DNA from: Flavobacteriia bacterium
GTDB lineage: Bacteria; Bacteroidota; Bacteroidia; Flavobacteriales_D; Crocinitomicaceae
Length of the DNA: 51,317 bases
NCBI GenBank assembly: GCA_947458955.1
Contig: CANGZT010000004.1
Span: 1-51,317 of the forward strand
Reading direction: 5' to 3'
Of this stretch, positions 26,015-34,610 are shown in pieces. A model generated the notes under the pieces. The model ran no database searches. It was not told where the DNA came from and worked only from the letters and a program-made list of their open reading frames with translations. Positions within the stretch are counted from its first letter, which is position 1; every line of letters begins with the position of its first letter. Both the position numbers and the translations under genes were made by a program.

Positions 26015-27307
26015 TTATCTCAATTCAGCAATATTACTTGCTACTTTATTAAATGCAGCAATTACATCATCCATATCTTCTTTAGACATACCCGGACGCA
26101 TAAATTCATGCGTAAACAATTCTTCAAAATGAAGTTTTTCACTAATGGGACAGATACCTTTTGAATAACTTACCTCTCCTTTATATTTTTCGCAATTAAA
26201 TGAACAATGTGTTGCTCTTTTCTGATACAAAGGTTGAAGATAAATCGGTTTTACATAACCAGCACCTATTAATGGAGTATCTTCTCTTAAAACAGCAGAA
26301 GGTATTTCTGCTTTAATGGCATTTATAAATGTATTTCTATGAATACCTACAATTTCTTGATCAAATTTAAAAGCCTGTACATAGTATACATGTTTGCTAA
26401 ATTCTTCAATAATGGGGGCTGTAATTCCATTAATTTCACCGATTTCTTTGGCTAAATAGTCTGCATTTGCCATCCTTTCTTCAATTAAAGCTGGAAGTTT
26501 TTTCAGTTGTTCTATTCCAACCGCAGCTTCCATTTCGGTCATTCTAAAATTGTACCCAAAAGTATTAAATGTATCTTCTACTCCCTTAGGGTAAACTATA
26601 TTTTCACCATGGTTTCTAATTAAAAAACATCTTTCTGCTAAATCATCATTGTTGGTTATGATTACTCCTCCTTCACCAGTATGTATATGTTTGTGATAGT
26701 TTAAACTAAAAACACCAATATCACCAATTGTACCAACATATTTGTCTTTATATTTTGCCATTGGTGCCTGAGCACAATCCTCAATTACATACAAATTGTG
26801 TTTTTTAGCAATTACCATTATTTCATCCATTTTGGCTGGATTACCAAAAATATGTACTACAAGAATTGCTTTTGTTCTGGGCGTTATACACTTTTCAATA
26901 CTTTCGGGACTCATTCCAAAATTATCGTAATCAACATCTGCAAATACTGGCACAGCACCATATATGATAGGAGCTAATGCACTAGCACTCATAGTATAGG
27001 GCGAAACAATTACCTCATCGCCAGGTTGAATTCTGCAAGCACCAATGGCAGTAAACAATCCAGAAGTGTTAGAGTTTACTGATATTGAATATTTAGAGCC
27101 AAAAGCTTTGCTCCAATCTTTTTCAAATTTTTGTACCGTTGGACCTCCATAAAAATCTTTATGCCACGCACCCAAAAATTGTGAAAGAATACCACTGTCC
27201 AATACATTCATTACAGCGATTTTTTCCTCCTCTCCTATCGTGTTATAGGCAGGAAATAATTTTGTTCGAACTGGTGTTCCTCCGTTAATTGCAAGAATCT
27301 TAGTCAT
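26015..27307 (-). CDS. DegT/DnrJ/EryC1/StrS aminotransferase
   Basis: A 430-residue PLP-dependent sugar aminotransferase. NGGTPVRTKLFPAY opens the fold, as in StsC-type members. The cofactor lysine is Lys206 in SLNYHKHIHTGEGG, and IEDCAQAPMAKY (175-186) contains the PLP-contacting Asp. The C-terminus holds a Cys-containing loop (RATHCSFNCEKYKG) before the final helix. It is longer than PseC (384) and not its duplicate by sequence, so a second amino group or another sugar is its likely target. It follows the Gfo/Idh/MocA gene by two bases, an oxidoreductase/aminotransferase pair as in 3-amino (WbpB/WbpE) sugar pathways. The exact position aminated is unknown. Confidence 0.92.
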   Translation of the reverse strand: MTKILAINGGTPVRTKLFPAYNTIGEEEKIAVMNVLDSGILSQFLGAWHKDFYGGPTVQKFEKDWSKAFGSKYSISVNSNTSGLFTAIGACRIQPGDEVIVSPYTMSASALAPIIYGAVPVFADVDYDNFGMSPESIEKCITPRTKAILVVHIFGNPAKMDEIMVIAKKHNLYVIEDCAQAPMAKYKDKYVGTIGDIGVFSLNYHKHIHTGEGGVIITNNDDLAERCFLIRNHGENIVYPKGVEDTFNTFGYNFRMTEMEAAVGIEQLKKLPALIEERMANADYLAKEIGEINGITAPIIEEFSKHVYYVQAFKFDQEIVGIHRNTFINAIKAEIPSAVLREDTPLIGAGYVKPIYLQPLYQKRATHCSFNCEKYKGEVSYSKGICPISEKLHFEELFTHEFMRPGMSKEDMDDVIAAFNKVASNIAELR

Positions 27308-27309
27308 TT

Positions 27310-28254
27310 TTATGATTTTTTTAATGCCTTTGACATTTCTAAATTCAAAGAAATTGAATTATCGAAGTTATCATTAAAATTTTCATTTTCAAATAATTTT
27401 ATACCAAAATTAAAAACATCTACCATATATTTGTCTAGTGAATTTTGAAAATGTAATTTATCGTTTAAAATAAGTTGATTAAATTCTGTTTTATACTCTA
27501 AAACCTTTATTTCATTTCCACTATTGGCTATTTGAATAATTTTATCTTTAAAGAATAATTCAATTTCAAAAATGCTATAACTAATGTCGGTTAATCCAAC
27601 TAAATTTATAGTAGAATTATTGAAAGTAAAACTTCCACTTAAAGTAGGGTCGGTATCGAAAGTGTCATAGACTTTATTTGAAATCTGTAAATCGGATAAA
27701 GATATAGTTTGTTGGAACAAAAACTGAATAATATCTAATGCGTGACTTCCGTTGTTCAAAAAGCCTCTACAATATTTTATAGTTCCTGATATTAATTTTT
27801 CATTAGATTCGGTTTTTGAAATATATTCTTTTAGAAATATATAGTTAGGATTAAATCTTCTGATGTAATTTACTACAATTTTGGATTTTGAATACTTACG
27901 TATTCTTTGAAGTTCTATTAGCTCGTCTATAGAAACGGCAATTGGTTTTTCGCAAAAAATTAATGGAACATTTTGTTCCATCATTTTTTTTAAATAATCA
28001 AAATGTGTAACAGTTGGTGTTGTTAAACTAATAATATCAAACGAATTAAATTTTAAATCTTCATTCAATGATTTAAAATGATATTTGTTTTTTACCAGAT
28101 TAATTTTGTTACTGTCATTGTCTGTAATAGTTAAATCTATTTTATTTTTAAGTAAATGATATGCTTTTGCGTGTGAAAGTACTTTCTCTTCAACATCGTT
28201 AAAATCATATAAAGCACCTATGTTACCACAACCTATTAAAAGTGCACGAAGCAT
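27310..28254 (-). CDS. Gfo/Idh/MocA family oxidoreductase
   Basis: A 314-residue NAD(P)-dependent sugar oxidoreductase. The Rossmann motif is LLIGCGNIGALYD (5-17). The EKPIAVSIDEL block (about 97-107) with its Lys, and the RRFNPNYIFLKEY stretch and GSHALDIIQFL (His in the active site) follow the family pattern. It oxidises a sugar hydroxyl to a ketone, ready for the aminotransferase that follows two bases downstream. It starts one base after the stop of pseF upstream. It is not part of the standard pseudaminic acid pathway, so it is the first gene of an extra module. Substrate may be the nucleotide-sugar, the free nonulosonate or a hexose; unknown. Confidence 0.88.
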   Translation of the reverse strand: MLRALLIGCGNIGALYDFNDVEEKVLSHAKAYHLLKNKIDLTITDNDSNKINLVKNKYHFKSLNEDLKFNSFDIISLTTPTVTHFDYLKKMMEQNVPLIFCEKPIAVSIDELIELQRIRKYSKSKIVVNYIRRFNPNYIFLKEYISKTESNEKLISGTIKYCRGFLNNGSHALDIIQFLFQQTISLSDLQISNKVYDTFDTDPTLSGSFTFNNSTINLVGLTDISYSIFEIELFFKDKIIQIANSGNEIKVLEYKTEFNQLILNDKLHFQNSLDKYMVDVFNFGIKLFENENFNDNFDNSISLNLEMSKALKKS

Positions 28255-28255
28255 A

Positions 28256-28957
28256 CTATTGATTTTTAAGTTTTTCTAACAAAAAAGAGTACTTAATTTC
28301 TGCAACTTTCCAATCTTCTTCATTATCAATATCCTGTACTTCAGATTGAGGCATAATTATAGGTACTGTAATATCTGTAAAAACTTTCCCTTTTTCTTTA
28401 AACTTGTCTGTTTTCATCAAATAAAATTGTCCGCAATCGTGATAGGCAGGTGCTAAATCTTGTGATCTGGTATTCATATACTCAGGCCAATTAAAAGTAA
28501 CTTTCTCGTTTTCTATTTTTAAAGAACGTAATATGGGGAAACTAAATGTTGTAACAGGTAATACCGAATCAGCACCAGTTTTTTCTAATTTACTAATAGC
28601 ATCTTTAAGTTTTTCAGCTGTAACAAAGGGAGCAGTTGGGTAGATACAACAAAATGTGTCGAAATGTTGGTTTATTTCCTCATACGATTCTAAAACTTCT
28701 TTAATAACGTCTACAGTTGTAGCAAAATCGTTAGATGTTTTTTCACTTCTTATAAAAGGAACTTTAGCTCCTAAAATTATGGCCAAATCAGCTATTTCCT
28801 GGTCGTCTGTAGATACCATTACTTCATCGAAACAACCAGAATTTATTGCTGCCTCAATTGAATACTGAATAATTGGTTTTCCTAAAAATGATTTTATGTT
28901 TTTTCTAGGTATTCTTTTACTACCACCTCTTGCTGTTATAATCGCTAAGTTTTTCAT
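28256..28957 (-). CDS. pseF: CMP-pseudaminic acid synthetase (cytidylyltransferase)
   Basis: A 233-residue nucleotidyltransferase that charges the nonulosonic acid with CTP. The N-terminal ITARGGSKRIPRKNIKSFLG (7-26) is the CMP-sialate/pseudaminate signature; VSTDDQEIADLA (48-59) and CIYPTAPFVTAEKL come next, and PAYHDCGQFYLMKTDKF matches PseF/NeuA. It lies between pseI (26-base gap) and the oxidoreductase gene in the same reading direction. With pseB, pseC, pseH and pseI beside it, PseF is more likely than NeuA. It could also activate a further modified acid made by the genes that follow. Start ATG at 28957 is the only sensible one. Confidence 0.92.
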   Translation of the reverse strand: MKNLAIITARGGSKRIPRKNIKSFLGKPIIQYSIEAAINSGCFDEVMVSTDDQEIADLAIILGAKVPFIRSEKTSNDFATTVDVIKEVLESYEEINQHFDTFCCIYPTAPFVTAEKLKDAISKLEKTGADSVLPVTTFSFPILRSLKIENEKVTFNWPEYMNTRSQDLAPAYHDCGQFYLMKTDKFKEKGKVFTDITVPIIMPQSEVQDIDNEEDWKVAEIKYSFLLEKLKNQ

Positions 28958-28983
28958 GTGTTATTTTATAAAAATTAGTAAGT

Positions 28984-30027
28984 TTATGCTATTAGCTCCC
29001 AACTTAGTGGCGATCCTTTTTTGATATCACTCTTTGCTTTTTTGCCTAAAATCATATCATGATATCTGGTATGCAAACCAAATGATGGTCTTTTAGATTG
29101 TAAATTTTCTTTTGTAAAAATATCCCCTTCTTTTATGTCTTCAACTACATATAAAGATCGTTTAAACTTTAAACTATTTTTCTCAATTTCTTGAACACCA
29201 ATAAAAGGTTTTCCTAATGCTAAATAAGCCCTTTCTGTTTCCAATACAAGACTTTTTAACTCGTGAGGTTCTAAAGAAAAAGTAGCATCTACGCCACCTT
29301 CAGCTCTATCTAAAGTAAAATGTTTTTCAATTACGGTAGCACCTAAAGCAATAGCAGCTACCGATGCTCCAACTCCCATTGTATGGTCAGATAAACCAAC
29401 ATTACAACAAAACATTTTTGCTAATAATGGTATAGTATTTAAGTTAGTGTTTTCTGGTGATGAAGGGTAAGTACTTGTACATTTTAACAACACCAAATCC
29501 TTGCAACCATTTTCTTTTAAAATCCTAACTGATTCGTCAATATCTGCAATTGAAGAAACTCCAGTACTCATTATTACAGGTTTTCCAGTTTTTGCAATTT
29601 TTTTAAGTAATATATGGTCTGTGTTTTCAAAAGATGCAATTTTATACAAAGGTACATCTAAAGATTCTAAAAAATCAACAGCAGTAGTGTCAAATGGAGA
29701 GCTAAAGGCAATAATATTTCTTTTTTTTGCATGTTCAAAAATTGTTTTATGCCACTCCCAAGGAGTATAAGCTAATTTATATAAATCATGAAGCTCCTTC
29801 CCGTTCCATAAAGAATTTTCATCATTGATAGTATATGCACCTTTAACTGTTATTGTATCGGCTGTATAAGTTTGAAGTTTAATAGCATGAGCACCAGCAT
29901 TTGCAGCTTCGTCAACAATGGATAATGCCCTCTCAATTGATTGATTGTGATTACCACTCATTTCTGCTATAATAAAAGGCTTATTGTTTCTTCCTATTAT
30001 TACTGATCCAACTTTTATTTCATCCAT
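28984..30027 (-). CDS. pseI: Pseudaminic acid synthase
   Basis: A 347-residue NeuB-family enzyme, condensing a 2,4-diacetamido-trideoxy hexose with phosphoenolpyruvate to pseudaminic acid. The TIM-barrel part starts with PFIIAEMSGNHNQSIERAL (17-35), then AHAIKLQTYTADT, and SLWNGKELHDLYKLAYTPWE (72-91), which is typical of PseI rather than NeuB. LSDHTMG and EKHFTLDR contain metal- and substrate-binding residues. The C-terminal 60 residues (about 285-345) are the SAF antifreeze-like domain. It follows pseH by six bases. Full length for the family. Confidence 0.94.
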   Translation of the reverse strand: MDEIKVGSVIIGRNNKPFIIAEMSGNHNQSIERALSIVDEAANAGAHAIKLQTYTADTITVKGAYTINDENSLWNGKELHDLYKLAYTPWEWHKTIFEHAKKRNIIAFSSPFDTTAVDFLESLDVPLYKIASFENTDHILLKKIAKTGKPVIMSTGVSSIADIDESVRILKENGCKDLVLLKCTSTYPSSPENTNLNTIPLLAKMFCCNVGLSDHTMGVGASVAAIALGATVIEKHFTLDRAEGGVDATFSLEPHELKSLVLETERAYLALGKPFIGVQEIEKNSLKFKRSLYVVEDIKEGDIFTKENLQSKRPSFGLHTRYHDMILGKKAKSDIKKGSPLSWELIA

Positions 30028-30033
30028 AATTTA

Positions 30034-30573
30034 TTAATTATAAATCGATTCTTTAAGATTATTTTTTATGTTTTCCCATTCATATTTTAGTAAAGACAAA
30101 ACGACAACATCGTAATATTTTCCATCTTTTAAAATATATTCACGCAATAAACCCTCCCTTTGAAAGCCAAATTTTTCATGCATTTGAATTACTTTTTCGT
30201 TAAAAGAAAATACTTCACATATTAATTTATGAAATTTCATAATTTCAAATACATAATTCAAGATATTATACTCAACTTTCGACCCGATTCCAACACCTCT
30301 TAATTCAGTGTTTCCTAAATAAAATGCCCAACTACAATGTTTAAAATTAGGCTTAATATTGTAAATTGAAACTACTCCTATTTTTAGGTTATTATACTCA
30401 ATCATCCAATATTTTTGAGATGAATCATTTTTTATTTTTTCAAACCAATTTATTTGTTCTTCTGAATTAATTTGATCTGATGTGTACATATACTGACTTA
30501 CAGCAATAGAGTTTCTCCAAATACGAATTTGCTCCAAATCAACTGCGGTAATATCAACTAATTTTATGTCCAT
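30034..30573 (-). CDS. pseH: PseH-type N-acetyltransferase
   Basis: A 179-residue GNAT enzyme that acetylates the C4 amine of the UDP-4-amino-trideoxy sugar made by PseC. It begins IKLVDITAVDLEQIRIWRNS, followed by VSQYMYTSDQINSEEQINWF, a pattern (RNS...MYTS) typical of PseH. CSWAFYLGNTELRGVGIGSK (near 80-99) holds the acetyl-CoA loop, and EVFSFNEKVIQMHEKFGF the family C-terminal motif. It sits directly before pseI and 13 bases after another GNAT gene. Acetylation is the simplest reading; a different acyl donor cannot be excluded. Confidence 0.88.
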   Translation of the reverse strand: MDIKLVDITAVDLEQIRIWRNSIAVSQYMYTSDQINSEEQINWFEKIKNDSSQKYWMIEYNNLKIGVVSIYNIKPNFKHCSWAFYLGNTELRGVGIGSKVEYNILNYVFEIMKFHKLICEVFSFNEKVIQMHEKFGFQREGLLREYILKDGKYYDVVVLSLLKYEWENIKNNLKESIYN

Positions 30574-30586
30574 TAATATTTTTGTA

Positions 30587-31153
30587 TTATGTTATCTTAA
30601 AGAAAAACGAATGAATAATGATATTTACTGGTTTATTGTTAATAATAATATGTTTTTTTAGCGCTGCTTCTTGTTCAAAACCATTGTTTTCCAGAATAGG
30701 AAACAAGTTTGTTCTAATTCCATAAGCGTACGTATAAATTTTAATAAAGTTTAACTCTGGTTTACATACTGTTTTAAGTAAATTTAAATAATTGTTCCAA
30801 TCTGATGTAAAAACATTCTCAATAGAACTTCTTTCTTTTGATGTTAAGAATGAGATTTCAGCATTTTTACTTTCCCAATCAATATGCACCAATCCCCCAT
30901 ATCCAATTAAAACATCGTTGTATAAAAAACTAAACAATAGCTGTTTCGGGTATTCTTCTTCAAATAACTTTTCAACTACATTAGCAAAATAAAACTCTTG
31001 TTGTTCTATTGAAATTATTTCTTTTTGCCTCAAAATTTCTATTTGAGAATTTCTCCAGTTTAATATTTCATATTTGTCTTCGGTTCTAATGGGAACAAGC
31101 TTGTATCCGTCAGATGACCACTCTGTTTTTGACAAACATTTATATTTTGGCAT
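30587..31153 (-). CDS. GNAT-like protein in pse operon
   Basis: A 188-residue protein with a degenerate GNAT pattern: LVPIRTEDKYEILNWRNSQI at the start (18-37), LFSFLYNDVLIGYGGLVHID (73-92), then a weaker CoA-binding region (AEISFLTSKERSS) with no clear Gly-x-Gly loop. A C-terminal LFPILENNGFEQEAALKKH resembles the end of RimJ/PseH-type enzymes. It overlaps pseC by 14 bases and is followed by pseH. Because pseH supplies the needed acetylation, this one may act on another position or be inactive. Family assignment is moderate; function unknown. Confidence 0.7.
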   Translation of the reverse strand: MPKYKCLSKTEWSSDGYKLVPIRTEDKYEILNWRNSQIEILRQKEIISIEQQEFYFANVVEKLFEEEYPKQLLFSFLYNDVLIGYGGLVHIDWESKNAEISFLTSKERSSIENVFTSDWNNYLNLLKTVCKPELNFIKIYTYAYGIRTNLFPILENNGFEQEAALKKHIIINNKPVNIIIHSFFFKIT

Positions 31154-32294
31154 AATATTGTTCTATTTGCTCAATTACAAACATTTGTTCTTCATAAGTT
31201 AGAGTTGGATAAATTGGAATACTTAAACAATTTGAATAATATTCTTCAGCTACTGGATAGTCACCAACTTTATGTCCTAATTTTTTATAGTATGGCATAG
31301 TATGAACTGGAATGTAATGTATTTGTGTAAAAATGTTTTTTGACTTTAAATAATTGTATAAACCCAATCGGTTTTTTACTTCAATAATATATAGATGAAA
31401 AGCATGCCCTTCAAAATACTTAGGTGTTTTAACGTTAGGATTATTTGCAAAAGCAATATCGTAGTTTTTAGCAATGACTTTTCTTTTTTCAAGACTAGCA
31501 CTTGCTCTTTTTAATTGTGAAATACCCAATGCACATAAAATATCAGGCATTCTATGATTATATCCTAATTCTTGCATTTCATAATACCAAGAACCATGAT
31601 TTTCATTTAATAAAGAAGAATCTTTGGTAATACCGTGCGTTCTTAATAAAATTAATTTATCATATAATGCTTTATTGTTTGTAGTAATCATTCCGCCTTC
31701 GCCTGTCGCAATATGCTTTACAGGATGGAAAGAAAAAATTGTTAAATCTGAAAAGTTACTATTTCCGCATAGTTGTTTACTACCTTTACTATCAATAAAA
31801 AATCCTCCAGGTGCATGGCACGCATCTTCTATTATCCAACAATTATATTTATCTGTAATTTGTTTTAGTCTTTCTACATCTACAGCATTACCTGCAAAAT
31901 CAACAGGTATTATTCCCTTTATTGAAGAATCTGACAACAATAAATCTTCAATTTTATCTAAATCTATTAAAAATGATTTTTTATCAATATCAGAAAAAAG
32001 AACCTCTCCTCCACAATACCTGACACAGTTTGCAGAAGCTACAAACGTGATTGGTGACGTAATAACTTTATCACCTGTCTTTAAATCTAAAGCAAGTACG
32101 GACATGTGTAATGCAGCTGTACCGTTTGAAACAGCCACTGCATATTTAGCTCCAACATATTTAGCAAATGCCTCTTCAAATTCAATTACTTTGGGGCCTT
32201 GAGTAAGAAAATCAGAACGTAATGTACTTATTACTTCATTTATATCTTCATCAGAAATATGTTGTTTACCGTAAGGTATAGGATTTAATATCAT
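31140..32294 (-). CDS. pseC: UDP-4-amino-4,6-dideoxy-N-acetyl-beta-L-altrosamine aminotransferase
   Basis: A 384-residue DegT/DnrJ/EryC1/StrS aminotransferase. NPIPYGKQHISDEDINEV at the N-terminus and SDFLTQGPKVIEFE are the PseC hallmarks. The PLP lysine is Lys193 in SFHPVKHIATGEGG, and IIEDACHAPGG (154-164) holds the cofactor Asp. It aminates the 4-keto sugar from PseB using glutamate. It starts one base downstream of the pseB stop, so the two are translated together. Full length. Confidence is high because the neighbours are pseB, pseH, pseI and pseF. Confidence 0.94.
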   Translation of the reverse strand: MILNPIPYGKQHISDEDINEVISTLRSDFLTQGPKVIEFEEAFAKYVGAKYAVAVSNGTAALHMSVLALDLKTGDKVITSPITFVASANCVRYCGGEVLFSDIDKKSFLIDLDKIEDLLLSDSSIKGIIPVDFAGNAVDVERLKQITDKYNCWIIEDACHAPGGFFIDSKGSKQLCGNSNFSDLTIFSFHPVKHIATGEGGMITTNNKALYDKLILLRTHGITKDSSLLNENHGSWYYEMQELGYNHRMPDILCALGISQLKRASASLEKRKVIAKNYDIAFANNPNVKTPKYFEGHAFHLYIIEVKNRLGLYNYLKSKNIFTQIHYIPVHTMPYYKKLGHKVGDYPVAEEYYSNCLSIPIYPTLTYEEQMFVIEQIEQYYAKI

Positions 32295-33305
32295 TTATAT
32301 AGCAAAATTTGAATCTACATGTTCTGTTATAAGTTTTCTCAAGCTATCAACTGTTTCCCATTCAATATTTTGAGATGAATTATAACTAAATCCTCGCTCA
32401 ACTAATATTGCATTGAACTTAGATATAAAATCATTTAAATTCCAACTTGGAACTTGTGGTAAAATAACATAATATTTACCCAAATCATAAGTAGTAAATG
32501 AATCAGAGCTAGAAATCATTTCTTCATGAATTTTTTCTCCTGGTCTTATTCCGACAAATTCTAGTTTACAGTCAGGAGCAATTGCTTGAGCTATATCTAA
32601 AATCTTATATGATGGTATTTTAGGAATAAAAATTTCCCCACCCCAAGCATTTTGTAAAGCATACATAACCATTTTAACACCATCTTTTAAAGAAATATTA
32701 AATCGTGTCATATTTGCATCAGTTATAGGTAATAGCCCCTCTTTCCTTTTATTTAAAAAAAAGGGAATAACAGAACCATTGGAACCCATCACATTGCCAT
32801 ATCTAACCACTGAAAATTTAATATCTTTATTACCTCTAATATTATTTGCTGCAATAAAAAGTTTATCTGAGGTAAGTTTAGTAGCTCCATATAAGTTAAT
32901 AGGCGCACATGCTTTGTCTGTAGATAAAGCTATTACTCTTTCAACATTTGTTGATAATGCAGCTTTAATTACATTTTCTGCACCACCAACATTAGTCTTT
33001 ACACATTCATCAGGATTGTATTCGGCTATATGTACATGTTTCATTGCAGCTGCATGAATTACATAATCTACTTCAAAAAAAGCTCTTTTTAATCTATCCA
33101 AATCCCTTACGTCTCCAATAAAATATCTAATGAAAGGATATTTAGATTCTGGAAATTCTTGTGACATCAAAAATTGTTTTTGTTCATCACGTGAAAAAAT
33201 AATTAATCTTTTTATATCAAAATAATTAGATATGATATATTTTGTGATTTCTTTGCCAAGCGAACCTGTACCACCTGTTATTAATATTGATTTTTTTTTA
33301 AACAT
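32295..33305 (-). CDS. pseB: UDP-N-acetylglucosamine 4,6-dehydratase (inverting)
   Basis: A 336-residue extended SDR that dehydrates UDP-GlcNAc and inverts C5, the first step of the pseudaminic acid pathway. GGTGSLG (11-17) binds NADP. STDKACAPINLYGATK (128-143) includes the catalytic Asp130, Lys131 and Tyr139-x-x-x-Lys143 as in H. pylori FlaA1. MKHVHIAEYNPDE and GIRPGEKIHEEMI further match the family. It overlaps the ABC transporter ATPase gene upstream by eight bases and is followed at once by pseC. Length is normal for PseB (about 330). Confidence 0.95.
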   Translation of the reverse strand: MFKKKSILITGGTGSLGKEITKYIISNYFDIKRLIIFSRDEQKQFLMSQEFPESKYPFIRYFIGDVRDLDRLKRAFFEVDYVIHAAAMKHVHIAEYNPDECVKTNVGGAENVIKAALSTNVERVIALSTDKACAPINLYGATKLTSDKLFIAANNIRGNKDIKFSVVRYGNVMGSNGSVIPFFLNKRKEGLLPITDANMTRFNISLKDGVKMVMYALQNAWGGEIFIPKIPSYKILDIAQAIAPDCKLEFVGIRPGEKIHEEMISSSDSFTTYDLGKYYVILPQVPSWNLNDFISKFNAILVERGFSYNSSQNIEWETVDSLRKLITEHVDSNFAI

Positions 33306-34608
33306 TTTTATTAACTTTTTCTAATTTAAAGTCGTATTCAATATTATCATTTATTTGCAATGAATAATCTCTCAAAAGTGGAGAGAAATTCCCAGAAAAA
33401 AAATCATTTGTTTTAAGGAATCCAATTTCATTTAAAGATGTGACAACATTAAACCTTCCAATAATAAGCGAGGGCATAAGAAGTGTGTTTAAATCTGAAT
33501 CTCTAGCTCCAAAATGTAAAGTATATTCCTGTGATAATAATTTTATTTTTTCGAATTTGTACTTTAACTTTACTTCACCTTCGATAAAATCAGGACGAAA
33601 GCCGTCTATTATTGCATTTGCACCATATACAGGACCATACACACTTTCTATGCTCAACCAGAAACTTGGAGTAAAAATTTTTTTGTTTGAAAATAGATTT
33701 AGTTCAATTATTAAATCATCTCCAAAATCTAATATTGTTGTTTGTTTGACTTGATTAGATATTTTAACACTTTTAAGCACTAAAATATCAGAGCTTGAAT
33801 TATAGAATAGTTGATTTGAAACGGAACTTAGATATTCACCAATTGTATCATTGACATTACCTGTATAATTTAAACACCCATTTTTTAAAAGTATTGCTTT
33901 GTTACATAATGACTTTACAGAAGGTAAAATATGACTTACAAAAATAACCGTTCTTCCTTCAGATTTACTGATTTGATCCATTTTACCTAAACATTTTTTT
34001 TGAAAATCTGCATCTCCAACAGCCAACACTTCATCTATAATTAGAATTTCATTTTGCAAGTGGGCTGATACTGCAAATGCCAAACGAACATACATCCCAG
34101 ATGAATATCGTTTAACAGGAGTATCTATATATCTATCAACACCTGCGAAGTCAATAATTTCATCTAAATGAGCTTGAATTTCATGTTTACGCATTCCTAA
34201 TATGGCACCATTCAAATAAATATTTTCCCGACCTGTTAATTCAGGATGAAAACCAGTCCCCACCTCCAATAAAGAAGCGATTCTCCCTTTTACTTTAACT
34301 TTTCCCGTAGTTGGTGAAGTTATCTTAGAGAGAATTTTAAGAAGTGTTGACTTACCAGCACCATTATTACCGATTACACCAAGTACATCTCCTTTTTTAA
34401 CATCAAAACTTACATCCTTCAAAGACCATACAAAACTAGAATTGTCTCTAACTGATTTTTCATTTTCAACACCTAACTTTAAAAACGGATCCTCTTTACC
34501 TCTCATTTTTGCAAACCACCTTTTAGTATCTTCTTTGAATGTAGAAGCACCAACTAAACCAAGTCTGTATTGTTTAGATAAGTTTTCAACTTTTATTACT
34601 GTACTCAT
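33298..34608 (-). CDS. wzt: ABC polysaccharide exporter, ATP-binding subunit with cargo domain
   Basis: A 436-residue Wzt-type ATPase. Walker A GNNGAGKST (80-88), ABC signature YSSGM (168-172), Walker B ILIIDEV (188-194) and a His switch (FVSHILP) are all present. The N-terminal 55 residues hold an extension before the core typical of O-antigen Wzt. From about 250 to 436 an additional beta-rich domain follows, expected to recognise the capped polysaccharide end. It drives export of a finished lipid-linked glycan across the inner membrane with the permease encoded two bases upstream. The cargo domain is divergent, as usual for serotype-specific Wzt. Confidence 0.94.
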   Translation of the reverse strand: MSTVIKVENLSKQYRLGLVGASTFKEDTKRWFAKMRGKEDPFLKLGVENEKSVRDNSSFVWSLKDVSFDVKKGDVLGVIGNNGAGKSTLLKILSKITSPTTGKVKVKGRIASLLEVGTGFHPELTGRENIYLNGAILGMRKHEIQAHLDEIIDFAGVDRYIDTPVKRYSSGMYVRLAFAVSAHLQNEILIIDEVLAVGDADFQKKCLGKMDQISKSEGRTVIFVSHILPSVKSLCNKAILLKNGCLNYTGNVNDTIGEYLSSVSNQLFYNSSSDILVLKSVKISNQVKQTTILDFGDDLIIELNLFSNKKIFTPSFWLSIESVYGPVYGANAIIDGFRPDFIEGEVKLKYKFEKIKLLSQEYTLHFGARDSDLNTLLMPSLIIGRFNVVTSLNEIGFLKTNDFFSGNFSPLLRDYSLQINDNIEYDFKLEKVNKNV

Positions 34609-34610
34609 AA

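Noticed and set aside
28984-30027. Sialic acid synthase NeuB
   Set aside because: The SLWNGKELHDLYKLAYTPWE segment and the pseB/pseC/pseH neighbours indicate PseI.
31624-32202. 192-codon open frame on the plus strand
   Set aside because: It is the antisense shadow of pseC, with no start signal or domain; pseC is a clear full-length gene.
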